DNA from: Massilia sp. ST3
GTDB taxonomy: Bacteria > Pseudomonadota > Gammaproteobacteria > Burkholderiales > Burkholderiaceae_D
Direction: 5' to 3'
DNA: 64,000 bases
Assembly: GCF_018119405.1 (NCBI RefSeq)
Contig: NZ_JAGPWC010000005.1
Coordinates: 60,852 to 124,851 of the forward strand
Part shown: piece by piece, positions 25,180 to 32,802 of the stretch
Layout of the letters: each line of letters begins with the position of its first letter
Numbering within the stretch: the first letter of the stretch is position 1
The notes under the pieces: model-generated
The model's database searches: none
Seen by the model: only the letters and a program-made list of their open reading frames with translations
What the model was told of the DNA's origin: nothing
Made by a program: the position numbers and the translations under genes

Positions 25180-26424
25180 TTAGGACCAGTCCTTGTCCGC
25201 CTGCACGTTGAGCCGGTGCGCCGCGTCGATCACGTCCTGCAGCTCGACCGGATCGCTGAACGGGTCCTGGTCCAGTTCGGTGACCCGGTTCAACTCTTTC
25301 TGCCAGCGGCGCAGTTCGTCGACCAGTTGCTGGTTCGGCACGCGCCTCAGGTCGCCGTTTTCCTCGATCACGTCGCAGATGCCGTTGCGCACCCATTCGC
25401 CTGTATGCCAGTCCGGCATGTCGACGGCGGGGAAGAGGCAGATTCCTTGCAGGTCGATGCCGCGGTCGACCGCCGCCAGCGCTTCGCCCATCACGTCCCT
25501 GAGCCAGTCCGCGCGGCCATGGCCGAGGCCGCTGGTTTCGCCGATGATGATCGGCCGGTGATAGCGCTTCCACACCGTCTCCAGCATGTCGCACAGCGGC
25601 GCGATGCGATCGTCGCCGGGCGGCAGCGGCGCATGCGGCCCTTTCTCGCGGTATTCCATCTGCCCGAAGGAATAGGCGTTGGCGCCGACGATATCGAGGA
25701 TCTCGGGCGAGCCTCCGAACTCGGGATGCTCGCGTCCGCCGATGATGTCCCAGGCCAGGAAGGTGTCGACGAAGGTCTCGTGACGCGCGGCCTCGGCCTG
25801 GTCGGGACGGTCGCGCGGCGGCACCACCCACACCAGCGGATCGACGTGCACCATGCGCGCCTCCGGATCGACTTCGCGGATCGCCTTGACGCCTGCAATG
25901 GCCGCCCGGCACAGCGCCAGCAGCAGGCGCATCCGGTCTTCGCGGCTGCAGCGGTAGGGCGCGGCCCAGCCCCATTCGCCGGCGCAGAAGGAGAAGAAGG
26001 TGATCTCGTTGATCGGCGTGAAGAAGTGCGGGCCGCGGGTCTTCGGCAGCACGTATTCGGCGGCGGCGCGGCAATACTGCGCGAAGCGCTCGACGAAGGC
26101 GTCGGTGAACGGGTCGAGGTCGTCCGGATAGCCGTAGTGGCAGAGGTCCCAGATCGGGATCACCTTGGACGCGTTCATGGCCTCGATGAAGGAATCGACG
26201 CAGGAAAAGTCATAGCCGCCGTCCTTGTCCACCATCGGCCAGGGAATGCCTTCGCGGGCCACGGCGATGCCCAGCCGGTTGAGGATCCGGTAGTCCTCGG
26301 CGGCATGGCGGTCGTGGCCGGTTTCCGCCACCAGGTTGCGCCGCACGCCGTCACCCCAGTAAAAGGTAGAGCATTCGAAGCCGGACAGGAAGAAAGTAGG
26401 AAAGATCCCCGGACGCTGTGCCAT
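25180..26424 (-). CDS. Clan GH-A glycoside hydrolase-like protein (GH1-like)
   Basis: A 414-residue cytoplasmic TIM-barrel protein with no signal peptide. TPINEITFFSFCAGEWGW contains the NE acid/base pair and RPIIIGETSGLGHGR the candidate nucleophile Glu of clan GH-A. FECSTFYWGDGVRRN near the start and IPWPMVDKDGGYDFS resemble GH1 beta-glycosidases but are distant. It is preceded by AAAGGAG. Substrate unknown; the gene stands alone, 155 bases from the hydrolase gene downstream. A family other than GH1 is possible. Confidence 0.65.
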   Translation of the reverse strand: MAQRPGIFPTFFLSGFECSTFYWGDGVRRNLVAETGHDRHAAEDYRILNRLGIAVAREGIPWPMVDKDGGYDFSCVDSFIEAMNASKVIPIWDLCHYGYPDDLDPFTDAFVERFAQYCRAAAEYVLPKTRGPHFFTPINEITFFSFCAGEWGWAAPYRCSREDRMRLLLALCRAAIAGVKAIREVDPEARMVHVDPLVWVVPPRDRPDQAEAARHETFVDTFLAWDIIGGREHPEFGGSPEILDIVGANAYSFGQMEYREKGPHAPLPPGDDRIAPLCDMLETVWKRYHRPIIIGETSGLGHGRADWLRDVMGEALAAVDRGIDLQGICLFPAVDMPDWHTGEWVRNGICDVIEENGDLRRVPNQQLVDELRRWQKELNRVTELDQDPFSDPVELQDVIDAAHRLNVQADKDWS

Positions 26425-26613
26425 GCAGACTCCTTTCGGTTTCCAGTGCGCCGCCGGTGAGGCTGGCGGTGTCGAGGCACTAGGATGCCATGAGTCCGGT
26501 ATTGCTGTTCAGGTGATGCGTGCGCGGAATTTACGGCTAGAAATTGGCACAGCCGGAAGGCTGGGGGAGGGCAGAAGGCATTCAGGCGATGAGCCGCCCG
26601 AACGCCGTTTCGA

Positions 26614-27057
26614 TCAACGAACGTCCAGCAACTCGACGTCGAAGATCAGGTTGGCATTGGGCGGGATCGGGCCCGCGCCGTCGGCGCCGTAGCCCATGTC
26701 AGGCGGCAGGATCAGGGTGCGCTTGCCGCCCACCTTCATGCCCTGCACGCCGACATCCCAGCCTTTGATGACCTGGCCGCCGCCGACCTGGAAGCTGAAC
26801 GGCTCGCGTCCCTGCGACGAGTCGAACTGGGCGCCATGCTGCGACGGGGCGCTCGGATCGAACAGCCACCCGGTGTAGTGGACCACGGCGGTCGAGCCGG
26901 CGGTCGCTTCCTTGCCGGTGCCCGGGACGGTGTCGATCTGTTGCATGGCGACGGCGTTGGCCGCGGCGGCCGGTTTCGGCGCCTCGGCGCGCTTGCAGGC
27001 GGTGACGCCGAGCGCCATTGTCAGGCCAAGGATGCAGTGGGAAAGCAGCTTTTTCAA
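26614..27057 (-). CDS. FKBP-type peptidyl-prolyl isomerase, lipoprotein (TTG start)
   Basis: Start assigned to TTG at 27057, because it yields [21 protein letters not shown] with a lipobox (VTAC, Cys21); the next ATG would destroy the signal. The product has 147 residues. The FKBP domain spans about 45-147: [50 protein letters not shown] and [21 protein letters not shown]. It should assist folding at proline bonds in the periplasm. Compared with soluble cytoplasmic FKBPs the only addition is the Ala/Pro linker after the lipid anchor. Confidence 0.9.
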   Translation of the reverse strand: MKKLLSHCILGLTMALGVTACKRAEAPKPAAAANAVAMQQIDTVPGTGKEATAGSTAVVHYTGWLFDPSAPSQHGAQFDSSQGREPFSFQVGGGQVIKGWDVGVQGMKVGGKRTLILPPDMGYGADGAGPIPPNANLIFDVELLDVR

Positions 27058-27257
27058 ATTGGTTTCTCGCGGTAGTGAATGGAAGATTGGAAGCCCGCAG
27101 GAGCATACATGGCGATTGATCTCATTACAACCTATGCGGGAGCGGACTGTCCCCGAGGGCTGAAACCGATACATTCCGGACTACCTTCACCCAGGAATAT
27201 GTTTGATTGGGGCAGTAGAACCTAGACATGGTTGGATGCCAGACCCCCAAACGAAAA

Positions 27258-28133
27258 TTACTGTAATAAAGGAATAGATTGCAGTTTGTCCGGGTTACGG
27301 ACCACGTATATACGAGAAATTTTGCCTTCGTCAATGCAGAATGATTGTACTGAATCAAGCTTTCCGTCGATGTATCGAATCAACCCAGGTTCGCCGTTTA
27401 CACATGCCATCTTATAGACGACCCGTTCGGGGAACGCATGTTCGACTGCCCAATACAATCCTGCTACACGTCCGGTCCCAACAAGGAGCTTGTCCAGAGA
27501 CGGTACTTTCCCTCCACCGTCTGCCCTGTACTCGACATCCGCTGAAAGTAGCGACTTCATTGCATCGCGATCAGCACTGGCGGCCGCTTGCATAAAATTG
27601 TCGAGGACGGCACGATGCATACTTCTTGAGACTGTGAAACGTGGGCTCTCCTGACGGATACGTTCCTGAGCCCGATGGACGAGTTGCCTGCAGGCCGCTT
27701 CGCTTTTGCCAAGCACGACTGCAAGTTCATCATAATTACGGTCGAATACTTTTCTCATCAAGAAGGCTGCACGCTCTTCCGGCGTCAGCCGTTCCAGCAC
27801 CCAGAGCATGGCAACGGAAACCTCGCTTGCCAATTCGGCAGCGGCCTCGGGATTTTCTCCAACCATCTCGACCACAGGCTCTGGAATCCACCAGCCGCTG
27901 TAGGTTTCGCGCTCAATTTTTCGGCTTCTCAAGCGATCTATCGACAACCGCGTCGTAATGGTCACCAGCCAGGCTTCAGTCGACTTGATTTCATCATGCC
28001 CGCTTGTGCTGAAGCGCAGCCAAGCATCCTGAACGATGTCTTCCGCATCGGCGCGCATGCCAAGCATTCGATAGGCAATCAGGAATAGACGTGGACGTAA
28101 TTTGTCGAACACGAGCAGGTCGGCGGAGTTCAT
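27258..28133 (-). CDS. ECF41-family sigma factor with SnoaL-like C-terminal domain
   Basis: A 291-residue protein. Sigma2 spans about 10-75 (LFLIAYRMLGMRADAEDIVQ-DAWLRF) and sigma4 about 115-165 (LTPEERAAFLMRKVFDRNYD). A SnoaL-like domain follows (about 175-285). The two ECF41 hallmarks are present: WWIPEPVVE in the linker between sigma2 and sigma4, and NPDKL near the C-terminus. The SnoaL-like tail regulates the sigma activity and replaces an anti-sigma factor. A divergent CMD/AhpD-like gene and matching promoters on both sides complete the module. Base composition is visibly lower in G+C than the surroundings, suggesting acquisition. Confidence 0.93.
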   Translation of the reverse strand: MNSADLLVFDKLRPRLFLIAYRMLGMRADAEDIVQDAWLRFSTSGHDEIKSTEAWLVTITTRLSIDRLRSRKIERETYSGWWIPEPVVEMVGENPEAAAELASEVSVAMLWVLERLTPEERAAFLMRKVFDRNYDELAVVLGKSEAACRQLVHRAQERIRQESPRFTVSRSMHRAVLDNFMQAAASADRDAMKSLLSADVEYRADGGGKVPSLDKLLVGTGRVAGLYWAVEHAFPERVVYKMACVNGEPGLIRYIDGKLDSVQSFCIDEGKISRIYVVRNPDKLQSIPLLQ

Positions 28134-28164
28134 GGCTACCTTGAACTAGGAATCATACGTCATA

Positions 28165-28191
28165 GACGATCCAGCACTGGCTCTTGTGACG
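28165..28191 (-). promoter_or_regulatory. ECF41-type promoter for the sigma gene itself
   Basis: Read on the minus strand: CGTCACA (28191-28185), 16 bases, CGTC (28168-28165). This differs at one position from the ECF41 consensus TGTCACA-N16-CGTC and points to autoregulation. Confidence 0.7.
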
Positions 28192-28205
28192 CATCCACCG
28201 GTGTT

Positions 28206-28232
28206 TGTCACAGCAAGACGTGGCTACACGTC
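28206..28232 (+). promoter_or_regulatory. ECF41-type promoter for the CMD/AhpD-like gene
   Basis: TGTCACA (28206-28212), exactly 16 bases, CGTC (28229-28232), a full match to the published ECF41 consensus. It lies 69 bases before the gene start. Confidence 0.85.
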
Positions 28233-28300
28233 TTGTAGAAAGCGGCGGGCAGGTCTCGCCAGCCGCACAACTAATCACCTCACGAAAGGAAGTACGAACA

Positions 28301-28750
28301 ATGAATCGCGCAAACTGGTTTCAAGTCTCGCAGGATGGTGCAAAGGTGCTGGGAGCGCTCCACCATTACGCAACGACGGGCACAGGTCTGGAACCTGCAC
28401 TCATTCACCTTGTCTTTCTCAGAGTTTCTCAATTAAATGGTTGCGCACACTGCATCGACGTCCACACCCGCGATCTCATCAAACACGGGATGTCTGTCGA
28501 CAAGATTGTACTGGTGCCGGTGTGGGAAGAAGTCGAGTATTTGTTCTCGGACCAAGAACGTGCAGCCCTCGCGTGGACGGAAGAGGTAACACGCGTGAGC
28601 GAAACCCATGCTTCGGATGAGGCATACTCCGCGGCATCGACCGCTTTTGGAGAAAAGGCCTTGGTAGAACTGACGATAGTGATTGCCGCCATGAATGCAA
28701 TCAATCGCATGGGTATCAGCTTCCGCTTAAAACCACGTGCCAGGGCTTAA
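28301..28750 (+). CDS. Carboxymuconolactone decarboxylase/AhpD-like protein
   Basis: The ATG at 28301, with GAAAGGAAG upstream, gives 149 residues. LNGCAHCIDVHTRDL has the AhpD CxxC...H motif (C48, C51, H55), indicating a thiol-redox or peroxide-related activity. It is the usual partner gene of ECF41 sigma factors and the expected target of the promoter at 28206-28232. Like the sigma gene it is lower in G+C than its neighbours. The exact substrate is unknown. Confidence 0.9.
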   Translation: MNRANWFQVSQDGAKVLGALHHYATTGTGLEPALIHLVFLRVSQLNGCAHCIDVHTRDLIKHGMSVDKIVLVPVWEEVEYLFSDQERAALAWTEEVTRVSETHASDEAYSAASTAFGEKALVELTIVIAAMNAINRMGISFRLKPRARA

Positions 28751-28843
28751 AGATATCCGAAGGGGGCATCGCTGTTCTCCGCCCCGGCGACGAAATCGAA
28801 GTGACCTCATCGTCCGCTTCTGGGCCGATAGCTGATCTACTGA

Positions 28844-29929
28844 CTAGCTGAAAGGGCCTTCGATGAGTAATGAGGTCTCATTCATCAGCGCCGCCATCAG
28901 CGAACGGGCGTCCCGATGCTTGAGCAAGGGCGCCGACTGTCCGCACCATAGCGACATCAGGTCGGCACGGGCCTGCTCACTTGCAGCCTTCTTCATGATT
29001 CCGGTAAACCAGTTTTGCACCGGGTAAGGCGGCAGCTCCGCAGCATGCGGTTCCAACTCCTCCCTCAGCCGGTTCTGGATGCCGCGCGCCAGCCTGCCGC
29101 TGAACACGGGCGTCAAGCCCGTGTGGCGGGCTTCGCGACTGAACAGCATCTCCCGATGCGTCGGGTTGGCACTCGATTCCTCGCAGGCGAGAAACGCAGT
29201 CCCGATTTGCACGCCTTGGGCGCCCAGGGTCAGCGCGGCGGCGATGCCGCGGCCATCGGCGATGCCGCCTGCCGCGATCACGGGAATACGAACGGCGTCG
29301 GCCACCTGCGGGACGAGGGCAAAGGTACCGCACAGCGATTCTTCCGCGCGGCGCAGGAAGGACACGCGGTGCCCGCCCGCTTCGAAACCGGTGGCGACGA
29401 TCATGTCGACGCCGGCTTGTTCCAGGGCGACCGCTTCCTCCACCGTGGTCGCGGCGCCAAGGGTCGTGATGCCCAGTTCGCGGCAGCGCGCCAGCACATC
29501 GGACGAAGGAATCCCGAAGACGAAGCTGAACACTGCGGGACGCGCTTCGAGCACCGCCTCGATCTGCTTGGCGTAAGGCGGAGCAAACCGCGCTGGACGC
29601 TGCGGCATGGGGATGCCCAGCTCCGTAAAGTACGGCTCCAGTAATGTCGCATTGCGCGCGAATGCCGCGTCATCGATCCGTGGATCATCGGAACCCTCCA
29701 GCGGGATCCATAGATTCAACGCGAACGGACCCGAGGTGCGCGCGCGAATCTGGCTTGCGACCGCGCAGATGCCGTCCGCGTCGAGATGATGCACGCCGAA
29801 TGAGCCAAGGCCGCCGCTGTCGCAAACCGCGGCGACCAGGTCGACCGACGAGATGCCGCCGCCGAACGGGCCCTGGATGATGGGCGCGGCCAGGCCGAGG
29901 CGGCGTGCTACTTCAGTATTTTTCCACAT
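28844..29929 (-). CDS. Nitronate monooxygenase (2-nitropropane dioxygenase family)
   Basis: A 361-residue FMN TIM-barrel protein: APIIQGPFGGGISSVDLVAA at the N-terminus, GFEAGGHRV (catalytic His region), VIAAGGIADGRGIAAALTLG (phosphate-binding) and GVQIGTAFLACEES. These enzymes oxidise alkyl nitronates such as propionate-3-nitronate. It is the last gene of a three-gene leftward operon with a GST and an HD-domain protein; the HD gene ends 3 bases before this ATG. That set may serve detoxification, which is inference. Confidence 0.9.
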   Translation of the reverse strand: MWKNTEVARRLGLAAPIIQGPFGGGISSVDLVAAVCDSGGLGSFGVHHLDADGICAVASQIRARTSGPFALNLWIPLEGSDDPRIDDAAFARNATLLEPYFTELGIPMPQRPARFAPPYAKQIEAVLEARPAVFSFVFGIPSSDVLARCRELGITTLGAATTVEEAVALEQAGVDMIVATGFEAGGHRVSFLRRAEESLCGTFALVPQVADAVRIPVIAAGGIADGRGIAAALTLGAQGVQIGTAFLACEESSANPTHREMLFSREARHTGLTPVFSGRLARGIQNRLREELEPHAAELPPYPVQNWFTGIMKKAASEQARADLMSLWCGQSAPLLKHRDARSLMAALMNETSLLIEGPFS

Positions 29930-29932
29930 GAT

Positions 29933-30532
29933 TCAGCCTCCCGATGTGGCATCCGGACCGCTTGCCGCTGTCTTCATCCGCGCACGCGTATCGTCGTCGA
30001 GCATCTGCCGAATCGCCGCGAACAGCGGCTGCGCCTGCGTATAACGCTGCCCATACCCCAGGTTGAACGCATAGTCGAAATCCGGCGGATTCTCGCCCTG
30101 GTTGTGCTGCAGGATCGTCTCCAGCTTGTCCATCGCCTTGACCGCCTGCGCTTCCGGCGTCGCCCCCGTCTCGTATTCCTCCCATAGCGCCAACATCTCC
30201 TGGCGCAGCGCGGGGTCGAGCGGGGCGGTGAGTTGGAGCAGGTCGTCCCGCTCCTGCGCGCTCTTGGCGGCATGGTCGACCTGGGCGATGGCCGGGATGT
30301 CGCCGTGGATGGCCTCTGCCAGGTCGTGGACCACGCACAGCTTCAGCACCTTCAGCATGTCCAGGCCCGCCAGGCCGTCCTCGAAGACGAGCGCCATCAG
30401 GCACAGGCGCCAGGTGTGTTCGGCGGTGCTCTCGGGACGCCCGGTAGATGTATGTCCGCTCCGCAGCGTGTGCTTCAGCGATTCCGCCGCGCGCAGGAAG
30501 GCGAGCCTGGCCCGGATCGTCTCCTCGTTCAT
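29933..30532 (-). CDS. HD-domain phosphohydrolase (YfbR/HDDC2-like 5'-nucleotidase)
   Basis: The Met at 30532 forms an ATGA overlap with the upstream GST gene; 199 residues. The HD residues are seen in STAEHTWRLCLMAL (first His) and VVHDLAEAIHGDIPAI (HD pair, then the Glu/Asp of the second shell), typical of HDDC2/YfbR enzymes that dephosphorylate deoxynucleoside monophosphates. The second half is helical and ends in a low-complexity tail (ARMKTAASGPDATSGG). Confidence 0.87.
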   Translation of the reverse strand: MNEETIRARLAFLRAAESLKHTLRSGHTSTGRPESTAEHTWRLCLMALVFEDGLAGLDMLKVLKLCVVHDLAEAIHGDIPAIAQVDHAAKSAQERDDLLQLTAPLDPALRQEMLALWEEYETGATPEAQAVKAMDKLETILQHNQGENPPDFDYAFNLGYGQRYTQAQPLFAAIRQMLDDDTRARMKTAASGPDATSGG

Positions 30533-31173
30533 GCGCCTGCCGGTTTCCAGTCCGAGAGGTCTTCGATCTCGCACATCTTCTTCCAGCTCGGGCGCTGGAA
30601 GACGCGCAGCGCCAGTTCATTCAGGCGGGGCCAGGTGGTGCCGGGGCGCGGCATGTTGCGCGCCCAGCGGATGTACATGGTCAGCTGCAGGTCGGCGCTG
30701 GAGAAGGTCTCGCCCAGCAGGTAGGGCCCATGCTCGGCCAGGTGGATGTCGATGCGCTCCAGGGTGGACTCGATCTGCCGGCGCAGGGCTTCGCGGGTGG
30801 CGTCCGTGTGCTCGGCCATGCCGAGGTCCTTGGGGTAGAACCAGAAGCGGTACAGCGTGCCCAGATGGGTGGAGAGGTGTACGCTCCACTTCATCCAGTC
30901 GGCGCGGGCGGGCGTGCCCGGCGCCGGCGCCAGGCCGGCTTCCGGATGGCGCTCGGCCAGCAGCATGACCATCGCCGCCGACTCCTGCATCACGACGCCG
31001 TCCACAACCATGGTCGGCACCACGCCGTTCGGATTGAGCTGCAGGTAAGCGCTGTCGTGCTGCTGGTCCTTGTCGATGTCGACCAGCTGCAGCTGGTGCG
31101 GCGCGCCGGTTTCCAGGAGCATCGCGTGGACCACCATGCTGGCGGCGCCCGGTGAGTAATGCAGTGTGTACAT
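30529..31173 (-). CDS. Glutathione S-transferase
   Basis: A 214-residue protein with an N-terminal thioredoxin-fold domain (about 1-80: LHYSPGAASMVVHAMLLETG, then NPNGVVPTMVVDG and the glutathione-binding ESAAM) and a C-terminal all-helical domain (about 90-205; YLLGETFSSADLQLTMYIRW). It conjugates or reduces with glutathione in the cytoplasm. First gene of the GST-HD-nitronate monooxygenase operon; its TGA overlaps the next ATG. Confidence 0.9.
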   Translation of the reverse strand: MYTLHYSPGAASMVVHAMLLETGAPHQLQLVDIDKDQQHDSAYLQLNPNGVVPTMVVDGVVMQESAAMVMLLAERHPEAGLAPAPGTPARADWMKWSVHLSTHLGTLYRFWFYPKDLGMAEHTDATREALRRQIESTLERIDIHLAEHGPYLLGETFSSADLQLTMYIRWARNMPRPGTTWPRLNELALRVFQRPSWKKMCEIEDLSDWKPAGA

Positions 31174-31261
31174 GCCGTCTCCCTGTCGCTTGTTGGAAGT
31201 GCAGAGCTTAGGGCATGTGCATGCCGCATGTCACGCATAATCGATGGCGCAACAGGAGGCT

Positions 31262-31753
31262 TCAGCGTCCGATGGTCTGGCGTTGGCGCAGCTTGCGCTG
31301 CAGTTGCATGATGCCGTAGACCAGGGCTTCCGCCGTGGGCGGGCAGCCGGGAATGTAGACATCGACCGGGATGATGCGGTCGCAACCGCGCACCACCGAA
31401 TACGAGTAATGGTAATAGCCGCCGCCGTTCGCGCAGGAACCCATCGAGATCACATATTTCGGGTCCGGCATCTGGTCGTAGACCTTGCGCAGCGCGACCG
31501 CCATCTTGTTGGTCAGCGTGCCGGCGACGATCATCAGGTCCGCCTGGCGCGGGCTGGCGCGCGGGATGAGTCCGAAGCGGTCCATGTCGTAGCGGGCGGA
31601 TGCCGCGTGCATCATCTCCACCGCGCAGCAGGCCAGGCCGAAGGACAGGTACCAGAGGCTGTTGCTGCGCGCATGGCCGACCAGGGTGTCGACGCTGGTC
31701 AGCAGATAGTGCTGGCCTTCGAGTGCCGTGTTTTCCAGTGTGCTTTCTTCCAT
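31262..31753 (-). CDS. Orphan NADH-quinone oxidoreductase subunit B (NuoB) paralogue
   Basis: The ATG at 31753 with AAGGAG upstream gives 163 residues. All four ligands of the N2 [4Fe-4S] cluster are present: C42 and C43 (LACCAVEMM), C107 ([12 protein letters not shown]) and C137 ([13 protein letters not shown]). NuoB passes electrons to quinone in complex I. No other nuo gene is nearby, so this is a stand-alone copy, possibly swapped into complex I under some condition or serving another hydrogenase-like complex. The family is certain; its role is not. Confidence 0.9.
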   Translation of the reverse strand: MEESTLENTALEGQHYLLTSVDTLVGHARSNSLWYLSFGLACCAVEMMHAASARYDMDRFGLIPRASPRQADLMIVAGTLTNKMAVALRKVYDQMPDPKYVISMGSCANGGGYYHYSYSVVRGCDRIIPVDVYIPGCPPTAEALVYGIMQLQRKLRQRQTIGR

Positions 31754-31847
31754 TGCGCTCTCCTTGTGAACGCGTGGAAGAATACGGAGGCGCACGGGCC
31801 GCGTCTTGTACCGACGCGACATCGCCGCCCGCCGGGTGCATCCCGAA

Positions 31848-32738
31848 TTATCCGGTGAAGGCCCGCAGTTCCTCGCTGTCCATCTGCCAGAATCCGTAAC
31901 CGGCGCCGCTATCGAAACGGCGCCTGAGGAAGCTGGCCGGGGTGTCGCCGACGAACTGCCGGAAATCCCGGTTGAAATGCGGCTGGTCCACGTAGCCCGC
32001 ATCGTGGGCCGCCGCCGCCAGGCTGGCCGCCCCCGGCTGGCTGCGCATCAGGAGCGCCAGCGCCATCGAAAGACGCGCCAGCCTGCGCACGTCGCGCAGC
32101 GGCAGGCCATGGTGCATCAGGAAGCGGCGCTCGAACTGGCGGGTGCTCACCTCCAGGCTCGCGGCGAGTTCCGCGGCCGGCCGCAATAGCCGCTCGGCGC
32201 CAAGGACTGGCAGGAAGGGAGGATCGCGGTCGGCCCGCGCGCGTGCGCGCAGCAGGAAGGACTCGAGCGCGGCGACCAGGTCGCGGCTGCGCCGCGCGCG
32301 GTGCAGCCGGTCGAGCAGGGGGAGTAATTCATCCGGCGCCAGCAGGCTGTCGAGCGGCACCGGATCGCGGCCAAGCAGGTTGACCGGTATGCCGAAGCAG
32401 TGCAGGAAGCCGGACGGCCGGAAGGTCGCGGAGATGAAGCAGGCGCCGGGTTCGGTCCTGAAGCGGCCCGGTTCGAGCACGGGGCCGGTCACGAAGGCCT
32501 GCGGGAGCCGCTCCTCGCGGCCGTCCTCGCGCAGCACCACGCTGCCGCCACGCAGGTAGACCACCAGCTGAGGGTCGGTGCGCGCCGGCAGGTGGACCTC
32601 GACCGAGGGGAACCCGCCGAGCATGATGTTGCGGACGAAGGGCGCCAGTTCCTGGCGCGGCAGGACGATGGTGCGCAACGATACGTCGTTCAGGGCTGGG
32701 TGGAGGAGCATGGCGGTCCGGTGCGCAAGGATGCGCAT
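31848..32738 (-). CDS. AraC-family transcriptional regulator
   Basis: A 296-residue protein. The N-terminal half is the sensor domain often seen in this group ([34 protein letters not shown]). The C-terminal AraC double helix-turn-helix lies at about 190-275: [19 protein letters not shown], then [20 protein letters not shown] and TPASFLRRR. Start uncertain: the Met nine codons downstream is also possible. It lies 94 bases upstream of nuoB on the same strand. No target can be assigned. Confidence 0.9.
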   Translation of the reverse strand: MRILAHRTAMLLHPALNDVSLRTIVLPRQELAPFVRNIMLGGFPSVEVHLPARTDPQLVVYLRGGSVVLREDGREERLPQAFVTGPVLEPGRFRTEPGACFISATFRPSGFLHCFGIPVNLLGRDPVPLDSLLAPDELLPLLDRLHRARRSRDLVAALESFLLRARARADRDPPFLPVLGAERLLRPAAELAASLEVSTRQFERRFLMHHGLPLRDVRRLARLSMALALLMRSQPGAASLAAAAHDAGYVDQPHFNRDFRQFVGDTPASFLRRRFDSGAGYGFWQMDSEELRAFTG

Positions 32739-32802
32739 TTCCGCATATCCTAACAGGATGCGCAGGCGTGGCGTGCGGCGCGGCCAGTCCAGCGCGCCAG
32801 GC

